Notes: a model not told the origin generated them from the letters alone. Counted from the stretch's first letter, positions 53,470 to 64,000 are shown. The stretch is 64,000 nucleotides of DNA from Semisulcospira habei (GCA_036245525.1 BTPG01000007.1:160112059-160176058); one strand, 5' to 3'. Program-made: numbers and translations.

Positions 53470-53692
53470 TGACGCTGCGCATGTGCCCGTTTGAGGTAAG
53501 GGAGGCTACTCAGTGAAGGGAAGCTACTCAGGGATGTTGGTACAGCTCAACTAGGGTGGTTCCCCGGTGGCGTTGCTGTACACAACGATCCCTGGGCTGA
53601 AATTGATAGGCTAAGTGCTACTTCCATACAGTAATGCCATCGGTAAGTTTTTTCTCGAAAAAATACAAATATTTAGAGAAAAATACATTTTT
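53470..53692. mobile_element. DIRS right-end fragment, diverged
   Basis: CCATCGGTAAG, CTCGAAAAAATAC and GAGAAAAATAC resemble the right terminus of elements A-C (ATCGGTAAGTATTTTTCG...AAAGAAAAATGCAT). GGCTAAGTGCTACTTCC corresponds to the end of the terminal repeat. No left end was found. Confidence 0.55.
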
Positions 53693-53880
53693 TCATCATT
53701 CCTCTGCACATCGAGCGTCCAGAAAATGCATACGGGCGTTGTTTACCATTACCTGCGTATACCTGAAGCCCAGGTGTGTGAGGAGTCAAGGACGTGACAG
53801 TGATGAATGTGCCGCGACGGCAAACTTCACGCTTCTGCACACGCATACACGTGCGTTTACTTCAGTCATTGCCGTCCGTC

Positions 53881-53992
53881 TGCAAGAGACACAGATCCTC
53901 GTGAGAGTTCACAGGCGGCTCATCTGCAAGAGGCATAGATCCTCTTGAGCGCCTCGCATTTGCGGGGGCTCATGAGGATCTATGCCTCTTGT
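53881..53992. repeat. H4 half plus full H4 hairpin
   Basis: A left arm at 53882-53905 is followed by a full copy 53926-53992 (GATCCTC subtype). Confidence 0.72.
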
Positions 53993-54026
53993 TGACTCCA
54001 GGAACGCACATAAGTTAGGAGGGCAT

Positions 54027-54117
54027 AGTGATCAATCCATCTCCCATAACTGGTGCATAGTCGTTAGACAACGCCTCCAAAAGTTGGGAAATGCGGCCGT
54101 GGGGTTAAGAGGGTTAA
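54027..54117. repeat. H1 half element
   Basis: Only the right arm (ATCAATCCATCTCCCATAAC to the TTAA at 54114-54117) is present, following an H4 hairpin. Confidence 0.65.
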
Positions 54118-54152
54118 GGACGACGGCCGAAACGACACGACGGGAGCATAAC

Positions 54153-54219
54153 ACAAGAGACATAGATCCTCATGCGTCCGTACAGTCTGCAGGGTCTTAC
54201 GAGGCTCTCTGTCTCTTGT
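54153..54219. repeat. H4 hairpin, worn
   Basis: CAAGAGACATAGATCCTCAT / GAGGCTCTCTGTCTCTTG; the GAGAC variant is mirrored. Confidence 0.68.
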
Positions 54220-54317
54220 AGGTGGGTGGCATATTGCAGTTGCGTGCCCTCCTCACTTACGCGCGTTCCTGAGGCTACTGGAGTCAGCAAGAGGCACAGA
54301 TCCTCATAAGCCCACGC

Positions 54318-54390
54318 AATTGCTCATCTGGCACTACCCTAGAATTATCATGGTCAATCCATGTCCAGCTGCAAGGTCCCGGGTGTTCCG
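54318..54390. repeat. H1 half element fused to an H4 half
   Basis: An H4 left arm (from about 54293) runs straight into the H1 right arm TCATCTGGCACTACCC, indicating a recombinant or nested remnant. Confidence 0.55.
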
Positions 54391-54404
54391 CGCATTCACC
54401 CTTC

Positions 54405-54593
54405 TGCAATAAGCAAAGATCTTCGCGAGCTCCTGCTGCCTTCGTGGGGCTCATGAGGATCTGTGCCTCTTGGTCAACGCACCTTATTTTGGCCTTCATC
54501 CTCATGAGTGGTCATACCACCCATCTACAAGAGGCATAGATCTTCATGAACCCCCGCATTTGCCGGGGCTCATTAGGCTCGGTGCCTCTGGCT
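54405..54593. repeat. Two H4 hairpins, worn
   Basis: 54405-54472 and 54528-54593, separated by CACCTTATTTTGGCC-type sequence that recurs at 54618-54640. Confidence 0.6.
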
Positions 54594-55183
54594 TGTCTCT
54601 ATATCCTGTCAAGTATCAACTCATTTTGGCCTATATCCTCGTGAGCGTTCGGCCGACCCATCTACAGGCAGTTGCGGGGTCACTTGAGGCTCTTTGCTTC
54701 TTGCTTGTCAGGCTCTGGTCATCACTCGTATTTTGGCCTTGGGTGTGGAAAGGATTTGTTCGCCTTGATTGCATGCTTGGTTGATTGGTTGGCCTGTGAG
54801 TTGGTTTGTTTGACGACAGGTGTATTTGCAGCGTCGTTCATCACGCGTTGCTTGCAGTCTTCGACCTCGGTACTTGGCATCGGTCCTGCTGTTGGCACTA
54901 ATTATCTTCCTGTTTCTACAATCATGCACCCAGCAGTTGCCAAGCTATTTAGGAACTGTCATTGAGCTGTCTGTCCTGCTGTTGGTACTGATCATCTGCC
55001 CGTCTTTGTCATTCTGTGCACCTAACGAGGACCAAGCCAATCAGGCATTATCCTTGCGCTGTCATTGTCGATCCGTGGCTCATGCTTAGTGTGCTGGAAG
55101 TGATCAATTCACCCTGCGTCTCATGCATTTTCAGTGATAAGAAAGACATTGTTTGTTTGTTTCTAACATCTTTTAGGTTGTGT

Positions 55184-55396
55184 TTAACCCTTTTGGCCCA
55201 TGGTCCCATTTCTCAAATTTGGGAGGTGTTGCCTAACGACTGTGTACCAGTTGCAGGGGATGGATTGACCGTGATAATTCAAGGGTAATGCCAGATTAGC
55301 TTGGCGTATGAAGGTGCCAAGCTAATCTGGCACTACCCTTGAATTATCATGGTCAGTCAGTCTCCTGCTGTAGGGACTCGGGGCTAAATGGGTTAA
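55184..55396. mobile_element. H1 hairpin MITE
   Basis: TTAA at both ends. Terminus CCCTTTTGGCCCATGG / GGGGCTAAATGGG, core with ATTAGC / GCTAAT inner arms. Confidence 0.82.
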
Positions 55397-55874
55397 TTTC
55401 TTTTCTGACTTGCCTCTTTTGTCTGTGTGTTACGGCTCCACGTACTAACAGTAACGCTATGCCGGGCGTATCTGCATAGATTTACCTAGGACAACCTTGT
55501 GTCTGAACCAAAGCTCCCTCCGTCTGAGGCACAACTAGGATTGATCTGAAGCAGTTGAAGACAGACAGTCAGAACTGATAAGAACCCCTGTCTCTAATAG
55601 ATTGGGGGAAAAACATGTGTGCTCAGAATCAGTACTTCCCCTCAGCACTTATAATCATCCACTTACTTGCAAAACTGCTTTACCTGCAAAACTGTCCGCC
55701 GCCACCACCACCCCCCCCCCCCTCCGTCTCCCCCGCCCCCTCCCCCGCCCCTCCCTCTCTCTCTCTCTCTATCTGTGTGTGTGTGCGTGATTGTAACGCA
55801 CCACTCGAGTACGAGTAACAGACATCGTGCGTTACCCTTGTGCTGCCTTACATCTGACTGAATTTGTGTCTGTG

Positions 55875-56032
55875 TTTTTAATTATTATTATTATTATTTG
55901 TTAAAATTTTATTGTATTTGTCTTGGTGCCTTCTCTGATGTTATATTTTAAATGTTATTAAGGACAGACGTGTAAAATGGCCGGCGTGCCTACTGACTTC
56001 ATCCTTACAAAATAAAGTTTAAGTTCAGTTCA

Positions 56033-56035
<3 letters not shown>
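55875..56035 (+). mobile_element. Possible LINE 3' end with AGTTC tail
   Basis: An AT-rich stretch ends ACAAAATAAAGTTTAAG and then AGTTCAGTTCAGTTC before (TC)n. An AATAAA plus a short tandem tail is usual for LINE 3' ends. No coding part is seen. Confidence 0.35.
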
Positions 56036-56094
<59 letters not shown>

Positions 56095-56122
56095 CCTCCC
56101 TCCCTCCCTCCCTCCCCCCCCC
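56033..56122. repeat. (TC)n then (CCCT)n
   Basis: TC dinucleotides pass into CCCT and a C run directly after the LINE-like tail. Confidence 0.9.
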
Positions 56123-56266
56123 CTCCACACCTGGGCAACGTAAACGGTAACCTGACACCAGAAGAGAGGAAGGCAGATCTGGAAAACCGTTGTTACCTGT
56201 CGGTTTTCCCCTTATTGTACATTCCATGCATCTCCCCCCCCCCCAACCCCCCTCGCTCCCCAAGCT

Positions 56267-56331
56267 ACACAAGGCATAGATCCTCATGAGTCCCTGCAAC
56301 CTGCAGGAGGTCATGAGGATCTATACCTCTT
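56267..56331. repeat. H4 hairpin
   Basis: ACAAGGCATAGATCCTCATG / CATGAGGATCTATACCTCTT. Confidence 0.72.
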
Positions 56332-56414
56332 GCTACATTTACGTCTACGTCCATAGGAGATTATAGCGTGCATGTCGGCGTGAAGGTACGTTGTACTTGC
56401 AGCATCTTTTTCAC

Positions 56415-56580
56415 ACCCAGCAGCAGGAGACGGATCGACCGCGGTCGAACTGCAGGAGACGGGTCGATCGCGAGAGCTCAAGGGTAGTGCCTGATTAGCT
56501 TGGCGCCTTTACAGGCGCCAAGCTAATCAGGCACTGCCCTTGATCTCTTACGGTCGGTCTCGCTCCTGCGACTTGCACGC
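56415..56580. mobile_element. H1-type hairpin, diverged GC-rich variant
   Basis: Core GCTCAAGGGTAGTGCCTGAT / ATCAGGCACTGCCCTTGA with private CTGATTAGC / GCTAATCAG mirrored. A second partial left arm precedes it. Confidence 0.65.
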
Positions 56581-57140
56581 AGCACGAAGCACATGCAAGT
56601 TTTAATATGGACCATTGAAAGAAAGAGACCGGAAGGCGTGCGTGTATCATAGCCTGGTTTCTGGCACCTAGCTCAGCTACTTTTCATTCCTCTGTCGCGC
56701 ACAATCTCTTTGTTTTTTCTTCTTCTTCTTCACTTCTTTTCTCACCCAAGCCACTCTTTAATTATTTTGTAGGGAATAACTCCCCTCCCCCCCCCCCCCC
56801 CCCTCCTGCAAATTGCCGCTTTGAGTGGGGTGGGGTGCAGGGAGGGATGGAGGGCATGGGTCACTGTTCGGGGTGGTGATGCAGAGGGGTAGGAAGCATA
56901 ATTTTGCTTTCCGAAATTTCAGCCACATCTGCCTTGTTAGATCGAATCATTGATCCACATGCAGGTGAACCGGTTTGACGGATTAATGTTTTTTTTTGTG
57001 TGCAACATTTACGAGAACTTTCTCTTCAGCTAGGAAGGTAAATCGTTACTTGCACGCTTTCGCTGACAGTTGTTGACTGACTCGGCCCGCGCTACCTCGC
57101 AAGTCGTAGGATGTAAATGTAAATCGGTCGATGGCGACCG

Positions 57141-57206
57141 GCAAGAGGCATAGATTCTCATGAGCCCCTGCGACAGCAGGGGCTCATGCGAATCTATGCC
57201 TCTTGC
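57141..57206. repeat. H4 hairpin
   Basis: Fully paired GATTCTC subtype apart from one base. Confidence 0.85.
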
Positions 57207-57461
57207 AGGTGGCTCTGCTCAGCACGACTGCTCAGCTCCCATCATCGCAGCTGTTTGGGCGTTGACGCGACGTATCAGTTCCATCTCTGTACTCGTGTTC
57301 AACATGCTGCGGAGTTGATATCTGTGACAACGCCTTGCGATCTCTTCCTGGTTTAGTTGGCATGCCTTGTTTCCTCGCGTCAGTCGTACGTGCGCTTCGC
57401 TTGCTGATGACGCTAAACACGTTCTCAGCTGGAGGACCAGCTGGGATCCTGGTCTTGTCCA

Positions 57462-57527
57462 AGAAGAGGCATAGATTCTCATGAGGCCCTGCTGACGCAG
57501 GGCCTCATGAGAATCTGTGTCTCCGCT
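57462..57527. repeat. H4 hairpin
   Basis: Private ATGAGGCCCTGC / GCAGGGCCTCAT pair mirrored in the inner arms. Confidence 0.8.
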
Positions 57528-57884
57528 TGCAGATCGAGCCGCATTTGTGGATTAACTGCGGGTTTCTCTTGAGAGTTCATCAGCCTGGCAGTACCGTGCA
57601 TCTTGAGAGGCAAAGATTCTCGTGGGCTGGATTTTTTCCCGGGTTACTTATTTAGAGTCATTGTAGCGATGTTGGTTTACTTATTACTACTAGCGATGGG
57701 CTACATTAATTTTGATCGTTGTTCCTCAGGAAGAGGAGAACGTCATTGGGTTTTCAATCTCTCTGGTCAGTGACAGGACGGATTTAAATACTTGTAACCA
57801 GAAACGCCCGTTTTGTGTCTAACACATTGACCCCAAGGTTGACATTTGTAGATGTTGGCGTTATTGTCGGCAGTTACATCCCGG

Positions 57885-58105
57885 TTAACCCGTATCATAC
57901 TGAGGCTAAAAGCTTCAATTTTGTACACTGCTATATGCAAGCTACATTAGCACTTACAGATAAGGATATAGTCCAATGGCTTTAGTTCAGGGGAGGTGCC
58001 AGAATAGCTTGGCGCCTAGATGCGCCAAGCTATTCTGGAACTACCTTTGAAATATTTTAGTCAACTTATTTCACACACTGGTGTATTCCGAATGATAAGG
58101 GTTAA
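57885..58105. mobile_element. H3 hairpin MITE
   Basis: TTAA at both ends, terminus CCCGTATCATACTGAGG; right end GAATGATAAGGG. Core AGAATAGCTTGGCGCC / GCGCCAAGCTATTCT. Confidence 0.82.
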
Positions 58106-58219
58106 CGAGATACCCTTGCTTTTTCGAGGGTGTTGAATACGCTGGCACCACCGTTGAACTATCACGAACGATCGATCTTTTTCTGTCAGTATATGAGGTA
58201 ATCAATGAGAATCGACAGC

Positions 58220-58342
58220 TTAACCCCTCTAACGCCACAACCCCATTTCGTGAATTTGGAGGTGTTACCAATGACTATGTACCAGTTGCAGGTGGTGGAT
58301 TAATCATGACAATTCAAGGGTAGTGCCAGATCAGCTTGTCGC
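58220..58342. repeat. H1 left half
   Basis: TTAACCCCTCTAACGCC terminus and one arm up to CAGCTTGTCGCC; the right arm is missing. Confidence 0.6.
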
Positions 58343-58753
58343 CTCGGGGCCTACGGGTCTACGGGCTGTCTAACAGGACTTCCTTGGTCGTCAAATTGTC
58401 TGCCGCTCGCTTCACGTGTGCAGCCGTAGTCCGGGTCTAGCAGCTAGTCTCACGCGGGTCTGCCTTTAGTCTCAAGCCCTCTCTTCTGCACTGTTTCTGT
58501 CTGTGCATGAGCATCGCGTTTCTTTCGACTGTTGCTTGCTGCTGCAGTGGTGCTATTATTGTGCGATGCTGGAGTATTACCGGTTCTAGGAAGTGACACC
58601 TTTTGTTTTTTGCTGAGGACCACACTTTCTGCTATCAGGTAAAGTTAAGTTTAAAGCCCCCCTCTCTAGCCTCTCTCACTTTTTTGTGTGTTTTGCGCCA
58701 TGCCATTGAATTGGAGTAGATTGGAACCGGCCGACTGAGTGATTCCATTTCCG

Positions 58754-58853
58754 GTGAGCAAAAGGTCTTCGGGCCGACGTCGGCCTTGGTTGGCTCGCGC
58801 ACGGTTGAGCGCGGGCCAGCCAAGGCAGCGATCGGCCCGACGAACTTTACGTT
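58754..58853. repeat. H8 GC-rich hairpin
   Basis: AAGGTCTTCGGGCCGACGTC / GATCGGCCCGACGAACTTT around CGCACGGTTGAGCG. Confidence 0.75.
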
Positions 58854-59487
58854 ACTGAAATGGCTTGGGCATTAGAAGATGGGGGGGGGGGGGGGGGGTT
58901 GGTCCCGGTGAGTTGAACTAGAGAAATAGCTCCGTGACTCAACTGTTACATTACTGATTTATTTTCCCAGTTGTTGGTGTTTTTTTTTTAATTATTTTTT
59001 CCCCGGAATTTTCTTCGATCGTTTTGTTGGGTAATATTTTAATTTTTGTTGGCCGTTTTATGCTGGTACGTTTAATCCTTCCGATCCTCGAACAAAGCGA
59101 ATTGAAAAGAAATTCCCGGCAGTGTCATTTTTTTGTCTGTGTGTGTGTGTGTTTTTTTTTGTTTTTGTTTTTGTTTGTTTTGTTTGGGTTTTTTTTGTTC
59201 GCTTAACATCCCGAAATATTGAATAAATTGTATTGTAATGGGTTAATAATTTACAATATCTCCTTTAGAAATGTTCTTGGTTTGGCTTACAGTATTATTA
59301 TGCTGGACAGTAGGGCTAACCTAAACTATGAAGCTTTCAGTGGCTATATTTCTGTTACAGTTCTGCGCCAAACACAATTTTGGTCCGATGAATAGTATGT
59401 ACATGTAAACGTTGACTGCAGAATAATTATGTACCCGCTTACAATAACAGGATACTGCCCAATTGGCTACGTCGCTGAATAATTATC

Positions 59488-59597
59488 AAAGAAGTACCCA
59501 ACGGAGAAAGAAACACGCTTAGAAAAGACGGGTACAACACAATTGTGTTGTACCCGTCTTTTCTAAGCGTGTTTCTTTCTCCGTTGGGTACTTCTTT
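59488..59597. repeat. Perfect 110-bp palindrome
   Basis: Two 55-bp arms meet at CACAA|TTGTG without spacer or mismatch, starting AAAGAAGTACCCAACGG and ending CCGTTGGGTACTTCTTT. TGAATAATTATCA stands directly before it (59475-59487) and again at 59636-59648. Confidence 0.9.
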
Positions 59598-59728
59598 GCA
59601 TATTACACGCTTGGCAGTCACCTTTTTGGTCTGGATTGAATAATTATCAGATCTTGCTTATGTTGATGTGCGCATTACCCTACCACTTGTACATATGTAT
59701 ATTTCGTGCACGTTTCCCATTACCGGTG

Positions 59729-59805
59729 TTAACCCTTTGGCTGTCCGCAGCGGTTTTTGTCGCGATGATTCCAGCAGGAACCGCTACCGACAGCCAAAGG
59801 GTTAA
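59729..59805. mobile_element. H5 hairpin MITE, inner right arm shortened
   Basis: TTAA at both ends, CCCTTTGGCTGTCCGCAGCG / CCGCTACCGACAGCCAAAGG. Confidence 0.82.
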
Positions 59806-59827
59806 TTACATATTGCACTACTTTGAC

Positions 59828-60041
59828 TTCACCCATTCAGCCCTGACGCACTACAGCAGGAGATGGGTCGACCATGATAATTCAAGGGTAGTGCCAGATT
59901 AGCTTGGCGCCTGTCGGCGCCAAGCTAATCTGGCACTGCCCTTGAATTATCATGGTCAATCTATATCCTGCAACTGGTGCATAGTCGTTAGATGACACCT
60001 CCAAAATTTGGGAAATACGGCCGTCGGGCTGAATGAGTTAA
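59828..60041. mobile_element. H1 hairpin MITE (CATTCAG subtype)
   Basis: Close sibling of 282-495. Right TTAA intact, left mutated to TTCA. Inner arms fully paired (ATTAGC / GCTAAT). Confidence 0.8.
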
Positions 60042-60824
60042 CATTGTTTTACCTAACTCCGGCAGTCTGCTGTGCCATTGAGTCACATGAGCCCGCACAG
60101 GTTGCAGGACCACTAAGGTTAATAAGTCTTTTGCTGGCCCGATTTAAATGACCCGAAGATTGCGATCCGGGTTCATTGTGTGATTGATGGTACGACCCCT
60201 ACTCTTTTGTTTGACGGGAATTCGACCATAATATGTGTAACAGCAATTAGACCCTGGGAAAAAAACCTTTACAATCAGCAAGAGGCTTAGATTTTCACGA
60301 GGCCCTGAAAATCCCAAAACAAAGAGAGAGAGAAGAAAAAAACAACTTGTTTGGAACAGGCAATTACAACACAATGCTAACAAGTGCATAGTTGACATCG
60401 CACCAAAGAAAAGCAAAAAGAGCATAGTGTGCCTGTTGTTTTGTCCGTTTTCACTAAAGGGTTTACTAGAAATTCTACTCACTAGAAAATTTACTTTACT
60501 TGTAATTGTCTTTTGTAAGCGAGTTTTTTTTTTTCTTCTTTATTGTTAAGAAGAAACTACTCAGTAAATAGGAAAGAGCATTGTCAGGGGATGGTTTCTT
60601 CTAAATTTACAAGCACTGGCAGTCAACCCTTTTGGTCTCGTTTATCTCTTTATTGTTTTGTGGGGTTTTTTGGTGTGTTTTTGTTTGCCATTTTACACGC
60701 TTGGCAGTCTCCCTTTTGGCCTGGATTTTATGAGGCCCTGCAGCCTCAGGGACTCTTGATAACCTCTCTCTTGTGACCCCTTCACTGCCGGGGCAAGGCG
60801 AACGCTACCCAACTGCAAGAGACA

Positions 60825-60900
60825 TAAACCCTCATGAGCCCCCGCAGTCGCACTAACTTGCCGAGGTCACGGGGGCTCATGAGGGTTTATGTCTCTTGTT
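60825..60900. repeat. H4 hairpin with inserted loop
   Basis: Private pair GAGACATAAACCCTCATGAG / CTCATGAGGGTTTATGTCTC. The loop is about 10 bases longer than usual. Left flank CCCCTTCACTGCCG. Confidence 0.85.
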
Positions 60901-60963
60901 AGTCCTGTGTTCTTTACGCCCAATTTTGCCTCACTTACGTCCGAACCCCACCCGGGTCTGCCC

Positions 60964-61328
60964 TGGGGGACTTGGGTGGGGTTAGGTATTTTTTAGTTCC
61001 CAGGGTCACCCTGGTCAGCCCCACAGGGTGGGTTTTTCTCTCTATTCTGGGGCATGTGTTTCTGTCTACCCATTGTCCATTCACCTTTATTTGCCTTTTT
61101 AAAACTCTCCCTACTGTCTGCACTGCCTGTAGCTCTTGATATTGGATGTGTGTTGCTAAATGGTCTTAGCTTTATTTAGGCCCCATGTGTTAGGTTTATT
61201 TAACGTATTTGACCAGCTGGCAACATACATTCAATGTTCTGTGTGTTTTTTTTTCACAAGCAGTGCAGGCACGTCCTGAGAAAGCCTTGTTGCTGTCGGG
61301 ACGTTAAGCAATGTACAATCAATCAATC
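60964..61328 (+). mobile_element. SINE-like repeat, copy 3, intact
   Basis: This uninterrupted copy ends ACGTTAAGCAATGTACAATC plus an AATC tract. It keeps the empty TTTAACGTATT site that is occupied by an H2 hairpin in copy 1. Confidence 0.65.
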
Positions 61329-61987
61329 ACTTACGTCCGAGTTCGTCACGTTAATGTGGGTCAAGCAGCAGTCGTTTTTTTTAGACGCGCGAGTCGTATT
61401 CACTGGCAGCGAACGGGTTAAAGGAAGTAATTTACGTCTCTGTGTCCCTCGCTGTCAAAAATTAACCCATTGACAGATTCCGAAATAATAAGTGTGGTTG
61501 TGTGAACGGCCGTAACCTCATAGTAAAAGGTCACAGGGCCCAGGCGTGGATTAGTTACCTCCCGGGGAGTGTGTGGTGGGGGGGGGGGGGAGGGGGGTGT
61601 CTAGACAAACTTTCGGAAACGAATTTTGATGTAGCATTTAAGTATTTTGGCATATGGGGGGTGGAGGGGGGGGGGGGGCTCCCCAGCTCCGACGTCAGGC
61701 CGTGTTGGCCCGCTCACTGTTGTGCAAGTATGAGTATCTTGCACTTGCTTACCACCCGCCGAAATATCGGAAAAACGGGGACCGGGGGGAGGGGGGGGGG
61801 GAGTGGGGGGTTGTATATGACACGACAAACAGACGGCCAGACAGATGGTGGGACACACTTCTACCTTCGCACACACTTCTACCAGGAGACTGAGCGTGGA
61901 AGGGAGAGGGAGGTGTTCCAAAGTCCCCGAAAGGAACTTTAATATAGCATTTAAACTACTTTGCTTCCCCCCCCCCCCTTCCCCCCT

Positions 61988-62095
61988 GTCCGAGATCTGA
62001 CCCTGCGGTCGACGTCGGGCTTCTTTGGCCCGCGCACTGTCGTACGATAGCCAGCGAAGCCCGACGCCAGCCTGAAGACCTTTTGGTCACCGGGT
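61988..62095. repeat. H8 hairpin; half copy at 61683-61730
   Basis: GGTCGACGTCGGGCTTC / GAAGCCCGACGCCAGCC around CGCACTGTCGTACG; right end GAAGACCTTTTGGTCACC. Confidence 0.68.
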
Positions 62096-62533
62096 ACTGC
62101 CCTTGATCCCTGTAACATAAGGTTCAGTTCCATTCTTTTGTTGTGTCACCGTATCAGCGTTGTCACTGCAAAAAGTGCTACGCGCGCAAATGAAAGGACT
62201 GTTGACGTACGGGCCACGTACAGGGAATGTGGTTTGTTGGAACTGATAGCGGGCGATTGATTCCGTTTAAAACGCATTTCGGTGGTTGATAGAGGTAAAC
62301 CTCATTGCAGGGGCCAGTCGGTATGAAATTGGGAGTGTTTGTGTGTATGTGTGTGGGAGAGGCATTAGCAGGTATTAGCATACGAGTTCAATGATGTCAG
62401 GTAGCATTGAAGTCACCCGGTGTTTCAGAATTAAGGTCAGTTTATTTGTTTGTCTTTTGTTTGTCTGCTTGTATTTGTAATGACCATCTTCTTAAGGAAG
62501 GTTCCTCTCGTTCGTTATTTTGTTTATTTTTCC

Positions 62534-62660
62534 GGCGCCAAGCTAATCTGGCACTACCCTTTAATTAGCATGCTCGATCCATATCATGCAAATGGTACAT
62601 AGTCGTTAAGTGACTCTTCCAAAATTTGGGAAAATGCAGCCTTGGGGTTAAATGGGTTAA
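62534..62660. repeat. H1 right half
   Basis: Begins at the centre GGCGCCAAGC and runs to the TTAA at 62657-62660; the left arm is missing. Confidence 0.62.
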
Positions 62661-63009
62661 TGTCAGTTTTCGTACCGCTTGGCCTGTCTCAAAGTCTTGT
62701 CAGTGCGTGAGCTGTTTATTGCTAAACCAAGCGCACACCGTATTGATTCTCGTAAGGGGGTCACGCACAATCCAATGTAACATGCTGCATTATGAACGAT
62801 AAAACTCCTTGACCCGCGATCAGCTAGGCGCTAGAAAAATCAGCCTCACCAGCTTTAACCCCTTAGCGCATGCAGCCACCGGTAGTGTTAGCAGTACCGG
62901 TGGATGCAGGCGCAAGAGTGTTACCCCCTGCATCGGTCGCAGATTCTCTTTCTGACATCTTCGTTTATTCGACGCCGAAGAGCCCCCATCTGGATACAAT
63001 ACAGTGCCA

Positions 63010-63075
63010 GTAAGAGGCATAGACCCTCATGAGCCCCCGCAAGTGCGGGGGCTCATGAGGATCTATACCTCTTGC
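63010..63075. repeat. H4 hairpin within a larger element
   Basis: Flanks GGATACAATACAGTG (left) and CGGCAGTGAGCGGGTTAA (right) match the ends seen at 41571 and 26668, in reverse. Confidence 0.8.
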
Positions 63076-63622
63076 AGTTGGGTGATCGCTGTTCAATTGT
63101 TCACGGCAGTGAGCGGGTTAATCTTGACCGCTCGTCGTTTAATCTGCCGCCTAAGTCCAGTATGTAACCGTCTGACGCACGCGGTGCCCGACCGATGTTG
63201 GCGTTGCCGTAGGGTTCGAATCCCGTACGCGCCTTGATTGTCAGCGTTGTTTATCGGCAGCATGTGGAGTTTAAACAAGGTGTGACTAATTTACTAATTG
63301 CTGTGGTGATTGGAACTGCCTCCGTGTATCGTTGGGGGATCATTCTTACGGTGGAATATTATTTATTCGTTTGTTTCGTTATGCACATCTTTTTCTTTGT
63401 TGCACAGTCGTTTTACTGGTGATTGTGTATTGATTTTAGTGGTACACGTGCGCTGTGCTGTATCATTTATGAAGGAGTGCGTTTGCGTATTCTTCTGTCC
63501 CACTGTCTGTCTGTCCGTCTGTTCGTCGTGTCATTGTCCGTCCGTCAGCGTAATAGGTGTTAGGACTGTCCATATTTTGACAGCATCAGCTGCTTTGCTC
63601 CCTCGCCCCCCCCCCCCAATGG

Positions 63623-63623
<1 letters not shown>

Positions 63624-63685
<62 letters not shown>
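63624..63685. repeat. (CA)n microsatellite
   Basis: About 30 CA units followed by an A-rich stretch. Confidence 0.95.
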
Positions 63686-63687
<2 letters not shown>

Positions 63688-63805
63688 GAAAAAAAGGAAA
63701 TCAATTTTTTAAAAAATAGATTTTAAACAATAATAAACTAAATAATAAATTTAAAAAACTCACAAATTGTTACTACTTCCTTAACTTATGAGTATATATT
63801 ATATC

Positions 63806-63960
63806 AGTTGCAGGAGATGGATAGAGCATGCTAATTCAAGGGTAGTGCCAGATCAGCTTGGCGCCATTAGGCATTATCCTTGAATTATGCTCGATCCATC
63901 TGACAGCGCCAAGATGATCTAGGACTACCCTTCAATTATCGTGCTAGATCCACGTTGTAG
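63806..63960. repeat. H1-type hairpin, rearranged
   Basis: One left arm with two partial right arms (AATTATGCTCGATCC and AATTATCGTGCTAGATCC). No TTAA ends. Confidence 0.5.
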
Positions 63961-64000
63961 TGCGTTCGTTCAGATCTGTGCCAGATCTGTTGCTTGGCCT

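Larger units (their letters stand above)
52289..64000. other. Downstream intron: repeats and simple sequence, no exon recognised
   Basis: This 11.7 kb carries a duplicated block with H1 hairpins (52502-53346), a DIRS right-end fragment, many H4/H1/H3/H5/H8 hairpins, a LINE-like 3' tail, a SINE-like repeat, a perfect 110-bp palindrome and G/C, (CT)n and (CA)n tracts. Stretches with nothing recognised include 54600-55180, 55400-55680, 56590-57130, 57530-57880, 58345-58750, 58900-59470, 60045-60280, 61330-61980, 62100-62530 and 63080-63620. Confidence 0.6.

Noticed and set aside
54470..55103. Hydrophobic open frames (Leu/Val rich) as possible membrane proteins
   Set aside because: No start context, no domain, no splice support; the region is a patchwork of decayed H4 copies and low-complexity sequence.
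57732..57767. Possible 36-nt exon (EEENVIGFSISL) between CCTCAG and GTCAGT in phase 0
   Set aside because: The peptide does not match the expected MYO18 continuation and such chance AG...GT pairs are common; no support without transcripts.
63165..63232. B-box-like GGTTCGAATCC suggesting a tRNA or tRNA-derived SINE
   Set aside because: The T stem has mismatches and no matching acceptor strand, D arm or A box could be placed.

Overview
The window is eukaryotic, intron-rich and repeat-dense animal DNA, most likely from a mollusc. The mollusc guess is an inference from overall texture: DIRS elements, TTAA hairpin MITEs, (TC)n/(CA)n tracts and a short repeat ending in an (AATC)n tail. Only one host gene is supported: the 5' two-thirds of an unconventional class XVIII myosin (MYO18A/B-like) on the + strand. 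I assembled 18 coding exons (8616-9806, then 18581 to 52288). They have consistent GT/AG borders and phases and give 1208 codons: a Ser/Arg-rich disordered head, an SH3-like fold and most of the motor. The gene is still open at the right: no exon for the end of the motor, the IQ region or the coiled coil was found in the last 11.7 kb.

Layout: 1-8615 is the 5' flank, with four copies of one hairpin family and several others. 8616-9806 is the first coding exon. 9807-18580 is a long intron with a Harbinger-like element and a duplicated 0.33 kb repeat. 18581-32039 holds exons 2-10. 32286-38544 and 43585-49824 are two near-identical 6.2-kb DIRS-like tyrosine-recombinase elements in the introns after exons 10 and 15. 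39124-43230 holds exons 11-15 and 50268-52288 holds exons 16-18. 52289-64000 is repeats and simple sequence only.

The striking content is non-genic. About 90 short, almost fully palindromic elements fall into at least nine families, called H1-H9 here. H1, H2, H3 and H5 are flanked by TTAA and mostly start TTAACCC, so they look like piggyBac-type hairpin MITEs; two copies have a recognisable empty site in the window. Individual copies carry private substitutions mirrored in both arms, so the arms of a copy are kept matched to each other. Three DIRS-like copies have the diagnostic internal complementary region, which repeats each copy's own left end next to its right end. One of them landed inside an H3 hairpin without any target duplication.

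Other transposon remains are a pogo-like TA element, a small mariner-like element, a LINE ORF2 tail and three copies of a SINE-like repeat. Protein-level calls come from recognising families by eye; no database search was run.
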